Below are positions 43,200 through 57,149 of a stretch of 64,000 nucleotides of DNA, piece by piece (within the stretch, counting starts at the first letter, position 1; the number at the start of each line of letters is the position of its first letter). A model generated the notes under the pieces. That model saw nothing but the letters and a program-made list of their open reading frames with translations. It was not told where the DNA came from and ran no database searches. The stretch comes from Adiantum capillus-veneris (taxonomy: Eukaryota; Streptophyta; Polypodiopsida; Polypodiales; Pteridaceae). Both the position numbers and the translations under genes were made by a program. The stretch is taken from NCBI GenBank assembly GCA_014529385.2, contig CM043966.1, forward strand, positions 96,796,087-96,860,086, in the 5' to 3' direction.

Positions 43200-45853
43200 C
43201 TATCTCGATATTGTAGAATCATCTTAGGTTCATATGGTATCTTTGGTTGTTCTTGGTGAAGAAGAAGGATGGTTCTATGCATATCTATGTAGACTAGGTT
43301 ACCATAAAAAAATAAGTACTCTATGGCTAAAGTTGATGAGCTTTTTGATCAACTCTATGGGGCTCTATACTTCACGAGCGATGATTGATTTGAGATCTAG
43401 TATTCATTTTCATATGTCATCCATGCTACACATAATTGTGGACTCTGAATGTGAGTGTAGATGTTAACTCTACACCTAGTTCTACTTTTCCACAAGTAGA
43501 ACTACAATGATGGAAGAATCTTTCTATCGAGGATGGGTATCTACACAAGGGGAGGGTATGTGTACCCATGGACTAAGACTCTAGGTGTCAAATTCTTTAT
43601 GAGCGTCACTCTAGTCCAAGTGCAGGTCATCTTGGTATTAGAAAGACATATGCATTAGCTAGAAGGAAATTTTAGTGTCCTGGTTTACATAAGGAGGTCC
43701 AGGAGTATGTGTTACATTGCCAGAAAAGTTGAGTGTCTCAAGGTAGGCAGTTTTTTACGTCCATTAGAGATCCCTAACAAAAAATGGGAAAGTATTTTTA
43801 TGGATTTCATTTTTGGTCTACCTATGAGAGTTTGTGGACACAACTTTAATTGTGCATTAGTAGATCAATTTTAGTGGCTAGATTTACATAAGGTCATCCA
43901 CAAGTACATGTTACATTGCCAAAAAAGTCAAGTGACAAAAATTGAGCATTTCAAGGTAGGCAGTCTCTTACGTCACCAGACATTCCTGACAAAAAATGGG
44001 AAATCATTTCTATGGATTTCATCATCGGTCTACCTATAACAATTCGTGGCCACAACTCTATTTGTGTAGTAGTACGATTGACCAGTATTGACCAAGATGT
44101 GTAGATTTATTCCTACGAAGACTAGAATCAAGGTTCGAAAATTGGCATGACTATTCATGGAGAATGTATACAAGTTATATGGCCTTTTGTGTAATATTGT
44201 TAGTGATCGAGAAAAAAATTTGATGGCCATGCTTGGAGAGCATTATTTCGTAAGCTTAAAACTACTCTTAAGTATAATTGATTATCCTTAGATAGACAAA
44301 CGAACTAAGTAAGTACATCAGGAGCTAGAAGATATGCTACGAGCTTATATTAATAAGAAGATGATGGATTTGGAAGACCATTTGCTTATCTTGGAATTTT
44401 CTTACAATAATGCACAGCATGTCTTCAAAGGATTTAGCCCATTTGTGCTTATGTATGGCTATCATTCTCAGTGTCTAGTCATCATGGGTTTAGCCAATGA
44501 ATGCATACATCTAGCTAAGGATTTCTTGAAAGAACATTTTGATATGTTATGGATTACTAAGAGCAATGTTAAGCAAGCTTAGAATTGTTATAAAAATTTT
44601 ACAGATGACAAAGGTTGACAGGTATTCTTCACAGAGGGCGAGTGTGTGTTTTTGAAAGTTCCAAAGCATTCAGAAAGTGCTTGAAAATTAGTTGTTTTCA
44701 CCAATGTATTGTGGTCTATTCTAGATTCTCAAGAAGACTAGTGATTGTGCTTACAAATTAGATTTACTAGCACATTCTCAAATTCATCCTATTTTCCATG
44801 TTAGTTGTTTATGTAAGCAATTAAAATAGGCAGACAATGTTGTTAATTTTGATATTATGGCCAACCTCTGGTTGACATAATAGAGCCTACCTCACATACC
44901 AAAAAAGTTACAAATACACAATCATGTTTGCCAGTGAGCGTAGGGGATCGACCATGAAAAACTCACCATACCACATAAGAGTGGGGGAAAGGGATTTTTC
45001 AAAAATGTAAATAACTATATAAGGTAGGGGTAGGAGCCTGATAATTTCACCTTTTAGACATATAAGTAGGGGGTGGACTATAAGTCTCACTCGAGGGGGG
45101 AGGGGCAAAAAGTAAGGAGAAAAGATAAAGATGTATTGAAAGGAAAGGAACATATATATTGTCATTATGAAGTCTATTAATAACATATAACTCCATTGAC
45201 ATATATAGATAGAGATTTCTATAAATACATCAAATGCCAATATTGCTAGCACAGTATTTGTTTCCACTTGAGTTTAATTGAAAGTTAGTCTTTGATATTA
45301 CAAGACCTACCCCCTTTTCACATAAATCAACTCACATTTATCCACTCTCACATGGTGTCATCAAGGATTACCTAATGAGGTGTACTTGATTTTTGTTCTC
45401 TTATGGTGTTAGGGTTGCTTAGGAATAAGGAGAGTTTGATCAAGGTATATTGACATAAACTAATGCTAAAAGAGCACCAATAGAGTGAAAAGATATAGAC
45501 TTCAAGAGGTGCCACTTGGGAAAACATTAATGTACTTAGAAAGAGATCCCCTCAACGGTGCACCTTACAAAATCTTCTATATCACTTGTGATCAACACCT
45601 AATAAAAAAACCCCTTACACATTTTGTGGATTGGAATAAAAGTACCTCTCTTTCTTCATAAATCTGTAACTTTTTTTGAAAAATTGAATTGAAATGCCTC
45701 TCTTGAATGTGTAATTTTGTAAATGGTATGAACTATAATATACCATCCTATCAAGCACACATGATACACCTACATACTTACAAGCTGAACCCCCCAGGGA
45801 AATTTTTAACTTTTGTTTTTGAAGACAAAAACTCTTCTCCAAGGTCGGAGTAG
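43200..45853 (+). pseudogene. Ty3/gypsy relic B, internally deleted
   Basis: A reverse-transcriptase finger piece (about 43234-43390, FLVVL...EEGWFYAYLCRLGYH and KLMSFLINSMGLYTSRAMIDLRS) is followed directly by the pre-integrase region. The RT palm and RNase H are therefore deleted. Integrase pieces follow: LHCQKS, ISMDFIIGLPI, and DMLRAYINKKMMDLEDHLLILEFSYNNAQH at 44334-44430. Then comes the C-terminal module (SQIHPIFHVSCLCKQ). Part of the integrase is duplicated (about 43671 and 43870). An LTR-like end begins near 45854. Stops are frequent, and the sequence is similar to relic A. Confidence 0.8.
43671..44060 (+). repeat. About 200-bp duplication in relic B integrase
   Basis: Two diverged copies carry TTTACATAAGG, TGTTACATTGCCA, AAGGTAGGCAGT and ACAAAAAATGGGAAA. 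They start near 43671 and 43870. Confidence 0.75.
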
Positions 45854-46035
45854 TTTCAAGACAAAGGTCCTAAGACCTTAGCGAGGCTAAATGGGTAAAG
45901 CTTAGTGGCATGACCACATGGACAATATTCACGGGGGCTCTCTCTATGCCAAGGGCTATAAGTATATAGAGGGGATGGTTGGGAGGAGTGTCAATTGCCA
46001 CCCTACAAGTCTAGTGGACTTTCACAAAAAATTTC
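45854..46035 (+). repeat. 3' LTR of gypsy relic B (partial)
   Basis: Aligns with 41786-41962. The TATA-like stretch is CTATAAGTATATAGAGG. The end is unclear. Confidence 0.6.
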
Positions 46036-46719
46036 CCAATGACATGTCTATGGTAGACTCCAAAACTTCAGCAATTTATCATATCTATTGTGAGTTGTTT
46101 TATCATAGTGCTTAATAATCACTATGATTGCAATTGGCCTAACTACCCCATGTGGTCTTGGCCCCCTCTATTCTGTCATTTCTGATTGTCTAAGCTATAT
46201 ATTGGCAAATAATTGAATAATGTAAGGATTTCTTATGATAGGCAAGACGGGAAATGTCATAAGAAAAGCTTGTTCCATCCATGGTTTTGAGACCTTGTCA
46301 AGGAGGAACGGAAAGGGAGGGAAGATACAACCATTTGGGCTGTAGGTTCCAACTATGTGAGAAAGTTGAGTGTGTAGGCAAAGAATTTAAACTAGAAATA
46401 CCATTGAGGAAGAGTAAATATGTAGGGTATATTTAGTGATACAAGAGATGGGGTAAAAAGTTCAATTCGATGGCTCATTAATTTGTGTTTTTTTAGAGAA
46501 TATTTATAAGAGGAAACAAGTCAATAGAAAGATGAAGTGCAAGTGTTATTTTGTTTTAGGAGGAAAGAACACTTCCAAGTCACCATTGATCAAAGATTGC
46601 TACTCTGGTTCTAAATCCATCCCCTTCTATGATCAAGCAGAATGGCAACACTAGAAGAAGAAGACAATGATGTCTCATCAAAATCTTGAAACAACATTGC
46701 ACACATGGGCCACGTTTAG
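46036..46719. other. No gene recognised
   Basis: AT-rich sequence between gypsy relics B and C, with no coding domain. Confidence 0.45.
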
Positions 46720-46857
46720 TGTTAGGCCTAGGGTAAGACCGGGTAGGCCAAGGGCCAGGACGGACATGCGGTACATGGGTCCCTATTATTAGCAAGGCAA
46801 GGTCTATATAGGGTACGGTTGGGTGGAAAGTGGCATGCTCTAGTCCCCAGTCTTTAT
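46720..46857 (+). repeat. 5' LTR of gypsy relic C (short)
   Basis: It starts TGTTAGGCCTAGGGTAAGAC and aligns closely with 50645-50791. Shared blocks include GGCCAAGGGCCAGGACG, CCCTATTATTAGCAAGGCA, CTATATAGGG and GTTGGGTGGAAAGTGG. At about 140 bp it is far shorter than the 1.8-kb LTR of the young element. Confidence 0.8.
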
Positions 46858-46872
46858 ACTAGTATCAGAGAG
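46858..46872 (+). other. Primer-binding site of gypsy relic C
   Basis: TAGTATCAGAGAGC directly follows the 5' LTR and resembles TGGTATCAGAGC, the initiator tRNA-Met complement. Confidence 0.55.
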
Positions 46873-46918
46873 CTCAAGGGAGGGAGGAGCTATGGAGGAA
46901 AGCCTTGCATGGCTATGC

Positions 46919-46920
46919 AT

Positions 46921-46992
<72 letters not shown>
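46919..46992. repeat. (CT)n microsatellite
   Basis: About 34 CT units with one A interruption near the end, 50 bases inside relic C. Confidence 0.95.
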
Positions 46993-49988
46993 ATCTCTTT
47001 CACTTTCGGTTATATCTCCCTCGCTCTCTTGTCAAGGTTGCATGGAAGCAGGACGTGGGAAATGAAGCTTGCATGTCAGGCATGGCCTACTCAAGACTAG
47101 GGCAAGATCCAATCGAAGGAACCGCACGAGAAAGTCCTCTTACACAGGGAAAGAAGGCAAAGAGACCTACACAAACGGAGGTCGTGCTGGTGCCGAAAGG
47201 GATTGCCCTTGCATGGGGTGGAAAACTCATCACGGCATCAAAGGCAAACACGGTTTGTAGCGAGCCGCGCGGGTAGTTTTGCATCATGTGTTGTTCTGCT
47301 AATCTTTGCCATCGCTATGTGCAAAATTCATATTTTTTTATATTCCCACAGTGGTACCCTAAGTTGGGCACCCTACCCAACAAAGGGAAACTATCCACAA
47401 CCAATGTCAGGAGCATGTTAGATGCGGCACAAGGCCATACACAACCATCATCGATGGTGTGGCAGATGCGGCAAGGGGTCGTACATGGCCAGAGACGGCA
47501 GAGCATAATTCGGCAAGGGGTTAGTTGATCGACAAGAATATCTCAAAGCTCCACCATTCGACAAGCTACATTTCAAAACATGCACAATTTGACGACTTGG
47601 GAATTGTGTGGCTCACGAATCGTATTGAGTTTTTGTGTTTTCGGCAACCAACTATCCAATGGATGGTTGACAGTCATTGAAGGTCGCGGTTCAAAATTTG
47701 AGCGGATCAGTGGCGATATTAAGACAATGATCATTTATGGCAGATGAAGGGATCGTGAAGAGATCTCTAAGGGAATGACTACCTTAGCAGAATAACCTTC
47801 GGTCTAGGGCTCGTATCCATGCAAGTGTGATTGTGCAAGGCACGTCTAGTAGTGTCTCACACGGTTGAGACTGTCATTGAAGCCAAGGGCTTATTATTCT
47901 ATTTTTCTGATATGCATGCATGGCATGTGAATAAGGGGGTAGTACATCCACTCCATTGTTGTTTATACTTCCGCAATAACATCAGCTAATTTGTTCAAGA
48001 AGAATGGCGGCTGGTCGATTGGCTTGTGATCGTTGTAAATGTAGACAACGGTGGGCACTTTACATCATTGGCTCTATGTGCACAAGGTGCATCCAATCCA
48101 AATGACGGTTTTTATGGGTAGCAAATAGGCATGGCCTAGCCATCAAGAATCTGATTTATGGCACGCCATGAATAGATTAAGAGAGCCTCCATGTAGGTAA
48201 TCTCTTGTGTAAACACCTGAGAAAATCTAGTATGACTATTTTCTTTGGGGGATTCAACATCTTTTTCCTCCGTTCATGGAGGAAGAAGATTCTTTCATGA
48301 CCTAGTTTTGAATAAGATTCCAATTGCAGAAGATTTGTTGCTTAGTTGCAACATTGATTATGTCTCTAGGAGTGGTATTTTTAGGGGTATGACCCAACTA
48401 ATACACAATCACTCCATAGATGTTGGCAATCATGATTTGAGCTTAGCACATATGTACTTTCAAGGAAAGAAGTCCACAATCTACCAAGTAGTAGTGAACA
48501 AATTCAAATTTCTCAGTTGATTCTAAACACTTTTGATCATGGTAGACTATGCTCGTCACCGTTGGCTGCTAGGTTGAGATGTTTTCATGCAAAGTCTACC
48601 CAAGCGGGTTGACATTGCAAAAGCTAACCAAAGGGTTTGGATTGCAAAGGCAACACCTAGGGTTACTAGTTTCTATTGATTTTTTTCTCAATCTTTCATT
48701 TAGTGCTCAATAGGTCACCAATATATTACCTAATTAAGGGTGCTTTTATGGTAAGGCATCTTTGCAGTTGTATCTTTAAGGTTTGCATAGTGCACATGAC
48801 TAAGGGTAAGTGAACGTTATGTTCAACCTCCAAATATGCATATGGTTGGTTTTATTCCCTTTTTGAATATGCTTTGCTTGACTTTTTCAAGTCAAATGAA
48901 CTAGCTTGAATTCTTTCAACCATTTTTCTCTTTGAGAGACATGACAAGGTCTTGTAGGAGCAAAGTATTTTGGGCCGTAGTGTCTAACATACATTTTTGC
49001 ATTGGACCTATATGTAGGGTTTTCTTTGGCACAAGTTGTCACATGGGATACACCATGGTTTAAGAACTTGAGGAGTTTGGTTTAGCCAGTGTGGAGCAAG
49101 GTGAATGAGGGTCCCTCTCACTCAGATCGCTGAGTGTTTATACTTATCTCCACACACACACACACGTACATCTCATACTTGAAGGATGTTCTTTTTTCAG
49201 ACATCCTTATTTGAGACACATTCCACATGTGGAGAATATAAGTCTTTGGGACTGACATTGGTGCCCGCTATTTCAATTTTGTGCCGCAAAAAATTCCCTA
49301 GGTGCTGATCAAATCCGTTTATAGACCATTTTGAGCACATCATATCATGAACAATTTCAGTGGCCAGAAATTGTCGGATACCTAGTCAGACTTGTTAAGG
49401 TACAAGTAGCTAAACAAAATTAACGAATGGTTGTTTATGCATATAGCAAGGCTATGTGTTGTTAATGAAAATGTTTCATTGTTTGTACCTAGAAGCGACT
49501 TATGTTTCACATTCTATTATGGTTCAAACATTTCAACAAGGCTTGCAAATAATTGCAGTAGAAAGTATTTAATTTCTTTTCAAATCTATTTAGACTTCTC
49601 TTTCATGTGTGCTATGAGCATAGTATTCGCCATAAGTATTGGCAAGTATGGTCATGGATATGTATGTTTCAATCTATTTTTGCTAAATGCATGCACACTA
49701 GGTGTTATGGAATCTAGTGTTTAGCAAAGACTGATTTGGAGCGGCATGCACATTCATGACATAGATCTAACACTCACCAATAGAGTTCATGGCTCGGTTT
49801 GGGTGTTTGTGGATCTTTCAAGTTAACCAAGATGGTTATTGTTGATTCCTCAGCCACGTTGTAAGGTATTCTGATCCTTGCTTACCAATCATTTTGGAAG
49901 ACTATCTTTAAACACTGGGGAAACACACCCTAGTACTATCATTTATCCCAAAAAAAAAGGAAGATTATAAGTGTAATATTGTACTAAA

Positions 49989-50194
49989 GGATATGCAAAG
50001 CGCGTACATAAGCACCGAGCAATCCAATTAGAAAGCATGTATTGCTCTAGTTGGAGTTTGCTTACCACAAGGTAAAGCATGTTTGTGACTAGGATATGCA
50101 AAGCGTGTATGTTAGCACCAAGCAATCCAATTAGAAATCATTTATTGCTCTAGTTGGAGTTTGCTTACCATAAGGTAAAGCATGTTTGCGACCA
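49989..50194. repeat. 103-bp tandem duplication in relic C
   Basis: GGATATGCAAAGCG starts copies at 49989 and 50092. Both include ATTGCTCTAGTTGGAGTTTG and GGTAAAGCATGTTTG with few changes. Confidence 0.9.
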
Positions 50195-50644
50195 GGTTTA
50201 GTCTCTTCATGTTCAAGACATGTTCTCAACCTTGAACACTAGCTATGGTGGGGTTGTTTATTGATGCAATAAGATAACAAGTCAAGGACTTAAGCTTTGC
50301 CAATGAGTTATGTCAGCATGTTACTTTCATGGAAAGTGAGAAGAGGTATTCATTGCACCACCTCCTTGTTGCGATAACTCATTTAGTATACTCGTGAGTT
50401 CTGAATAGATATTATGTGCTATGTTAGATATGGTCCGGTTACACAAAATGGTTGCAAAGGGACAACAATGTAGAAAATCAAGATGTTATTCTTGATTTCA
50501 TCGAACCTCCTACTGAACCATGTTTTGATCAAGCAAACCGTCGGATCCATGAAGGATGCCACTGTGGAAAAAATTAGTGTTCTTATGAAGATACAACCAT
50601 TTTTGTTTTCAAGGACAAAAATGCTTCTCCAAGGGGGGGAGTAA

Positions 50645-50791
50645 TGTCACACCTAGGGTAAGACCTGGCAGGCCAAGGGCCAGGACGAACATGCGGTTTA
50701 GGGGGTCCCTATTATTAGCAAGGCAGGGCCTATATAGGGCACGGTTGGGTGGAAAGTGGGATGCTCCAATCCCTAGTCTTTATATCTAACA
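50645..50791 (+). repeat. 3' LTR of gypsy relic C
   Basis: It starts TGTCACACCTAGGGTAAGAC directly after the purine tract and aligns with 46720-46857. Confidence 0.8.
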
Positions 50792-52322
<1,531 letters not shown>

Positions 52323-52327
<5 letters not shown>

Positions 52328-52559
52328 TATAAACATGACAATTTGTTTTTACCATTAGTAGATGAGAGCTTTCTGTCTCAACCCAAATTCTTGATCGGAA
52401 TCCCTATCCTATTTTTCCACTATGAGTATCCTTGACAAGGATTGGCAATCCATACCCATTTCCGTCCTTGGTTGTGGACAATGTCGTGCTAACTTTAGCC
52501 AATTCCACCTTACATACTTCCGTGCCTTGCTTCTCGTGGAGTTCACATTTACACACATA

Positions 52560-52560
<1 letters not shown>
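52323..52560. other. No gene recognised
   Basis: Spacer between CA tracts. All frames are short. Confidence 0.4.
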
Positions 52561-52604
<44 letters not shown>

Positions 52605-52613
52605 ACACACACA
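52560..52613. repeat. (CA)n microsatellite
   Basis: About 26 CA units with one T interruption. Confidence 0.95.
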
Positions 52614-53030
52614 CTTCTTGCCTTAGTAGACCCTTCATAAACGTTGATCCCATGGGTATCCGGAAGACACAACATAATGACACCATTTGTATGTGTACCT
52701 CATGCAACAAGGTATGCTACCTCACTCCTTGTTCTAATTTGGTCTGGGTACTCTCTCCCACATCTTCCCATTTGAATACGGTGACTCACGACATCCTTGG
52801 AGACTTTTCCCTTCTTGCTTACTTCTAGTCACAACATCAATACATATGGCAGATTTGCACACCACACACATACATACACATCATTATATCCTAACTGGAT
52901 TACAATCTATAGCTAGTGGTATAATTTGGATGTTCTATTTTAAACTAAAAAATCTCGCATTACATTGATCACTCACCAAGTGGGAACTAATACATTTCTA
53001 CCCACCTTACCTGCCTTGCGCAGTAGGTTA
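52614..53030. other. No gene recognised
   Basis: Unassigned DNA immediately upstream of the composite repeat unit A. Confidence 0.4.
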
Positions 53031-53136
53031 ACACACACACACACACACACAAGATTACATGAGATCTTTCACTCAACTCATTTGTGAAATTTGACAAAAA
53101 AAAGCGTGGAAGTTTAGTATGTTGGGATCCCTTCAT

Positions 53137-53634
53137 CTACATCTCAATTAAACCTCCCATTACATGATCACACAAACAACTATCGCAGTAAAAACACGTG
53201 TTCGGACGCTCAACTAAAGGTAAGATACGAGTCGCCAAGACTAACCCATACTCCCGGGTGCGTGGAGTACTGTTAAAATATCCTCCTAGTGGATGACCAT
53301 AACTACGATACAAGAAAATCTTATTTGGTGGTAGGAACTGGGCTGGCGGGTATAACCGCTCAGAAAAACCTGGCTTCAGTGAATGTTCTATGTAATAATA
53401 CTGGGGACCTAGGCCCAGAGCCTCAGTTACCATCGCCAATTTGATATTGTTCCTTAAATGTTCGCGACCCCAAAGAGTCACACGAGTCACTCGGGCCTGA
53501 TAGGTCCACCATTTAGTTTGGGATACAGAGGTTCCCAATTGGGGAAATAGATGAAGTTGATAACGGAGCAAAGTTGCTCTCCGGGTAGATTCACCTAACT
53601 GATGAAGGTGAGCGGTAGCTATTGCAAAAGCCAA
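53137..53634 (-). CDS. Unidentified ORF of composite element, copy A
   Basis: The 165-residue frame has a basic N-terminal half (STRRATLLRYQLHLFPQLG, then SQTKWWTYQ), a central Tyr/Pro-rich part (GPQYYYIEH) and a Cys-rich end (TCFYCDSCLCDHVMGG). Copy B keeps most of these residues. The upstream ATG that copy B uses is here followed by a stop (ATG GCT TAA), so this copy may start later or be inactive. The C-x2-C-x2-C-x-C-x-H pattern could bind zinc, but that is inference. No family is recognised. It is transcribed away from the plus-strand promoter about 700 bases to its right. Confidence 0.5.
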   Translation of the reverse strand: MAFAIATAHLHQLGESTRRATLLRYQLHLFPQLGTSVSQTKWWTYQARVTRVTLWGREHLRNNIKLAMVTEALGLGPQYYYIEHSLKPGFSERLYPPAQFLPPNKIFLYRSYGHPLGGYFNSTPRTREYGLVLATRILPLVERPNTCFYCDSCLCDHVMGGLIEM

Positions 53635-53642
53635 TTCTTGAC

Positions 53643-54328
53643 TTTAAGCCATAATAAGTTAGTTACTCCTGAAGAGCAAATAATCTGAAATTTTAACTCT
53701 TTTAGTGTTACTCCATACTAATACTATTGACTTGGTTTTGTAAAAATGCCTTCTGTCTTTTATAGACCCACCTTATGACTTTGAGACAAAATTGTAAATG
53801 ATATATAAAATGGTCGGCTCTAAGTAATATAACTCACACCGTTAATATCGGGGCTTGGATCCCTTACCCTAGTGGGTAGCTGTATGACATAAGCTTAGTG
53901 AAGTGTTCAGTTGTATGGCTAATGGGTTGTATATAATCAACTGGTGCTAGGTACATTAAGCAGGTAATGAATTTTGGACCGGGTTTTCAACCGTGTGAGC
54001 GGTTTTCTTATTGGTTGATAGGTTGTAAAATTGGACAAGGTGATTTGACCTAGTTTTTTACTTAAATTAACTCTGAGGTATACACATTTCTGTGTAGCGC
54101 TTATAAAATTCACTTCATTTAATATTCGTGCATACTGCTGCACGTTACCGCCGCTGTGCAAGGGTTTGGTCTGCAGGTTCATGTAGCAGTGAAGGTGTGC
54201 GACCGGGTCTGAGCAACCGGATCTTTAGCTGGGAACAATCCCTAAAAATCTGACTGTATACATGACCTCGGGTGTGGGTAAACCTGTCCGAGTCTGTGGC
54301 GTACCCTCGTCTGATAGGCTTCAACCAG
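53643..54328. other. Intergenic region between divergent units, copy A
   Basis: About 690 bases lie between the minus-strand ORF and the plus-strand TATA box. Parts align weakly with 58370-59396. A 74-residue minus-strand frame here resembles a frame in copy B only in the promoter-proximal part, so it is probably not a gene. Confidence 0.4.
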
Positions 54329-54363
54329 TATAAAGGCATCAGAAGGTGAGTACTCATACTCAC
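54329..54363 (+). promoter_or_regulatory. Conserved TATA box and near-palindrome, copy A
   Basis: TATAAAGG at 54329 is followed, 17 bases from its start, by GTGAGTACTCATACTCAC (54346-54363). Copy B has TATAAATG and the identical 18-mer at the same 17-base offset. The surroundings are diverged, so this is a selectively kept core promoter or start-site element. Confidence 0.65.
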
Positions 54364-54443
54364 TAGCATCGAGCTGTGTTATCACCTGTGTGTGCATTCT
54401 ATACTGTGTGAGTAAAAAGGCTATTCACTACCGAGTGCTCAAC

Positions 54444-54521
54444 ATGCCGAAAAAGAATGGCAAGGAAATGGTCGATGAGTCTTCGTCTCCTAATCTACAG
54501 GCTAACAAAAAGTCCTTCTAA
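54444..54521 (+). CDS. Short lysine-rich first exon / leader peptide, copy A
   Basis: ATG about 115 bases downstream of the TATA box encodes MPKKNGKEMVDESSSPNLQ, followed by ANKKSF and a stop. Copy B encodes MPKKYEKTIVEASSAPNLQ at the matching place. Identity is highest up to CTACAG, after which copy B has a GTTAAC splice-donor-like site and copy A has GC. It is likely the first coding exon of the plus-strand gene, with its N-terminus shared between units. Confidence 0.5.
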   Translation: MPKKNGKEMVDESSSPNLQANKKSF

Positions 54522-54579
54522 CTCTCAAGACTATCAAAAGATAATGAGATGCTTTGATGTAAGTGGTTTGAAATGCTGT

Positions 54580-56505
54580 GAAAAACCAGTAATTAGACGT
54601 TTTTAATAATAGAAAAACCTGTTCCGGAAAGTGATATTTCTGGTTTATTTGGTGGAATGGGAGTGGGAATATTGGTTTGCTTCAGGACTATTGGAAGATG
54701 TGATTCTCTTTGACTAAAGGTAGAGGTTTCCGTAAAATAAAAAGGGTTATGGTAACAATATCCATGTTATATTATCTGGTTGTTTTGGATGTAATATATC
54801 TGGTCCTAGAGGCTAAGAAAAGCCAGGTCTCTACGAAATCTATTTGTATGCTGTAATGAGTATTGGAAGGCATTATGGCTAAAAAGATAGTGTGGGTCTG
54901 TCTTGTTGATGATGCTAATTGTTAGGAAGAAGGTACTTTTGTAGGTAATTCTGCATGGATTTGAATCGAACTGGTAATTCACAAATAATCATATATATAG
55001 CTCAAAATTGGGAGCAGTAATTGTTGGATTCATTGGTAAGTCGTAAAACTAGTAGGTCGGACTACTCTGGCTACACTGGCTCACCACAGTCTGATTCGGT
55101 CCTTAGTACAGACACCTAATTTTTTAATAGTCTAAATAGACCTTGACTGAACTGAAAACTTTTTTCTGTTGTATTGCCAAATTGGTTGGTGTTCTGAAGG
55201 CGGTAAATGACATCACATACCCGGGTATGGTTGCTAATAGCTTTGTTTCTCGATTTGTTTTACCATATTACATCACAAGGGGGAAGTTTAGTGAATAGTG
55301 TGTTTTCACTAATTCAACTTATCGACTGATTTAGTCTTGTTGTGGCTGGTATGACCAATAATTAGACTTTTTTTATTAACAAACCTGCTCCAGTAACTGA
55401 TATTTCTGGTTTATTTGATGGAATGGGAGTGGTATTATGTGTTTGCTTCAGAACTGTTGGAAGATGTGATTTTCTTTGACTAAAGGTATAGGTTTTCGTT
55501 AAATAAAACGGATTATGGTAACAATATCCAAGCTATATTGTCTGGTTGTTTTGGATGTGATAAATATGGCCCTAGCGGCTAAGAAAAGCCAGGTCTCTAG
55601 TAGATCTATCTGTATGGTTGTATTGAGTATTGGAAGGTATTATGACTAATATGATAGGGTAGGTCTGTCTGGTTGGTGATGCTAATCTTTAGGAAGAAGG
55701 TACTTATGAAGGTGATTCTGCAGGGATTTGAATCGAACCGCTAATTGACAAATAATAATATAGCTCAAAAACTATGAGCAGTAATTGTTGGATTCCTTGG
55801 TAAGTCATAACACTAGTAGGTCGGATTACTGTGGTTACACTGGCTAACCACTGACTGATTTAGTCCTTTGTACAGATACTTAATTTTTTAATAGTCTAAA
55901 GAGACTTTGACTGAACTGCAAACTTTTTTTTGTGGTATTGCCAAATTGGTTGGGGATCTGAAGGCAGTAAATGGCATCACATACCCTATTAAGGTGGCTA
56001 ATAGCTTTGTTTCTCGCTTGGTTTTACCATATTACATCACAAGGTGGGAAGTTTAGTGAAAAGAGGGTGTTCACTGATTCAGCTTATCGACTGATTTCTT
56101 CTTGCTGTAGCTGGTATGACCTTAGGTTATGCAAAGAAGATAAACTTGACATATTTTCTCACTGCGTATTCTTTCTCGTATGTATATGAACTTTTTTGGG
56201 TACTTATGCTGACCTCAGACTGTCTCGGTCCTTAGTACAGGTACCTAATCTTTTGAATAGTCTAAAGAGACTTTGACTGAACTGAAAGCTGGTTTCTAAT
56301 GTGTTTCCAAATTAGCTGATGCTCTGAAGGCGGTTAATGGCATCACATACCCTATTATGGTGGCAATTAGCTTTCTTTCTCGTTTGTTTTTACCATATTA
56401 TATCACAAGATGGGAAGTTTAATGAATGGTTTGTTTACTAATCACTAATTCAGCTTATCGACTGAGTTCTGTTGGCTGTGGCTGGTTTGACCTTGGGTAA
56501 TGCAA
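54580..56505. repeat. Triplicated module of about 770 bp in unit A
   Basis: Blocks such as GATATTTCTGGTTTATTTG, TGGAAGATGTGATT and TTATGGTAACAATATCC occur near 54630-54770 and again near 55400-55530. A following block (ATCACATACCC...CATATTACATCACAAG...CTTATCGACTGA) occurs three times, near 55210, 55975 and 56340. Unit B has only one diverged copy of it (60290-60440). Confidence 0.8.
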
Positions 56506-57149
56506 ATAAGATTAACTTTACATCATTTTGCTCGCTTCGTATTCTCTCTCGTAGGTATTTGAACTTTACTTTGCCTACTATCGTGCAATATATACAACGG
56601 AAAGTTTGTAGGCGGGTTACGTTTACTTCTATTCTTTCTCGGAAGAAGTATGGGCTTGCTATATTGATGAAGTTGTCTAGAATATTATGATATGATATCT
56701 GGTTTATAACCAGCTTGAACAAAAATATGTCAGTCATGGCATAATGACAGAGGCTGTTTTTTTGGGCTTTGGTTTGAAAATTAGGTAACCAGTTGTTGGG
56801 ATATTTCAGTTTTTTTAAAAAAAGGGGAAATATATATATCTTTTGGAATAGGAACTGGTCCGAAAGTTTGTTTTTTCTATACTCCGAATTATGAAGGAGG
56901 AGTTGTCCTTAACAGAAATCTGGCCCAAGATGGCTTATAGAATATAGTTCTCACGTATCTGATTAAGGTTGTAGCTCTTTCAGCTTTGATTATCTTCCTA
57001 AAAAACTTACTTAAAACTAAGAAAAAAAAGTAAATAAATTTTCTCAGCTGCTCTATGGGGATTTCACTTATTGGATTGGCAATGATCCAAGATTCTCTTT
57101 TTCATTAAAACATGATACAAGTTAAGAATTGTGTGTTTTTTTAAAGTGA
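56506..57149. other. Intron-like AT-rich stretch of unit A
   Basis: No gene is recognised. The sequence is partly alignable with about 60780-61210 of unit B. Confidence 0.4.

Larger units (their letters stand above)
46873..50644 (+). pseudogene. Ty3/gypsy relic C internal region, highly decayed
   Basis: Between two short LTRs only fragments of pol are readable. An integrase core piece (about 49788-49925) carries GSVWVFVDLS near its start and FWKTIFKHWGN near its end. A pol C-terminus lies at about 50490-50640 (FIEPPTEPCFDQANRRIHEG). A purine tract (CCAAGGGGGGGAG) sits just before the 3' LTR. The 47-49.7 kb part shows no recognisable gag or RT. It holds a CT microsatellite near its 5' end. 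It is old and inactive. Confidence 0.75.

Noticed and set aside
44908-45267. 119-codon minus-strand hydrophobic frame
   Set aside because: It lies in AT-rich relic DNA, has no homology, and the hydrophobic character follows from AT content.
46905-47528. Open frames after the CT tract in gypsy relic C as a gag gene
   Set aside because: No zinc knuckle or gag motif is present, and several frames are equally open on both strands.
53937-54369. Minus-strand frames over the unit A promoter, with a similar frame at 59012-59431
   Set aside because: Similarity is limited to the promoter-proximal part and fits conserved DNA elements better than a protein.
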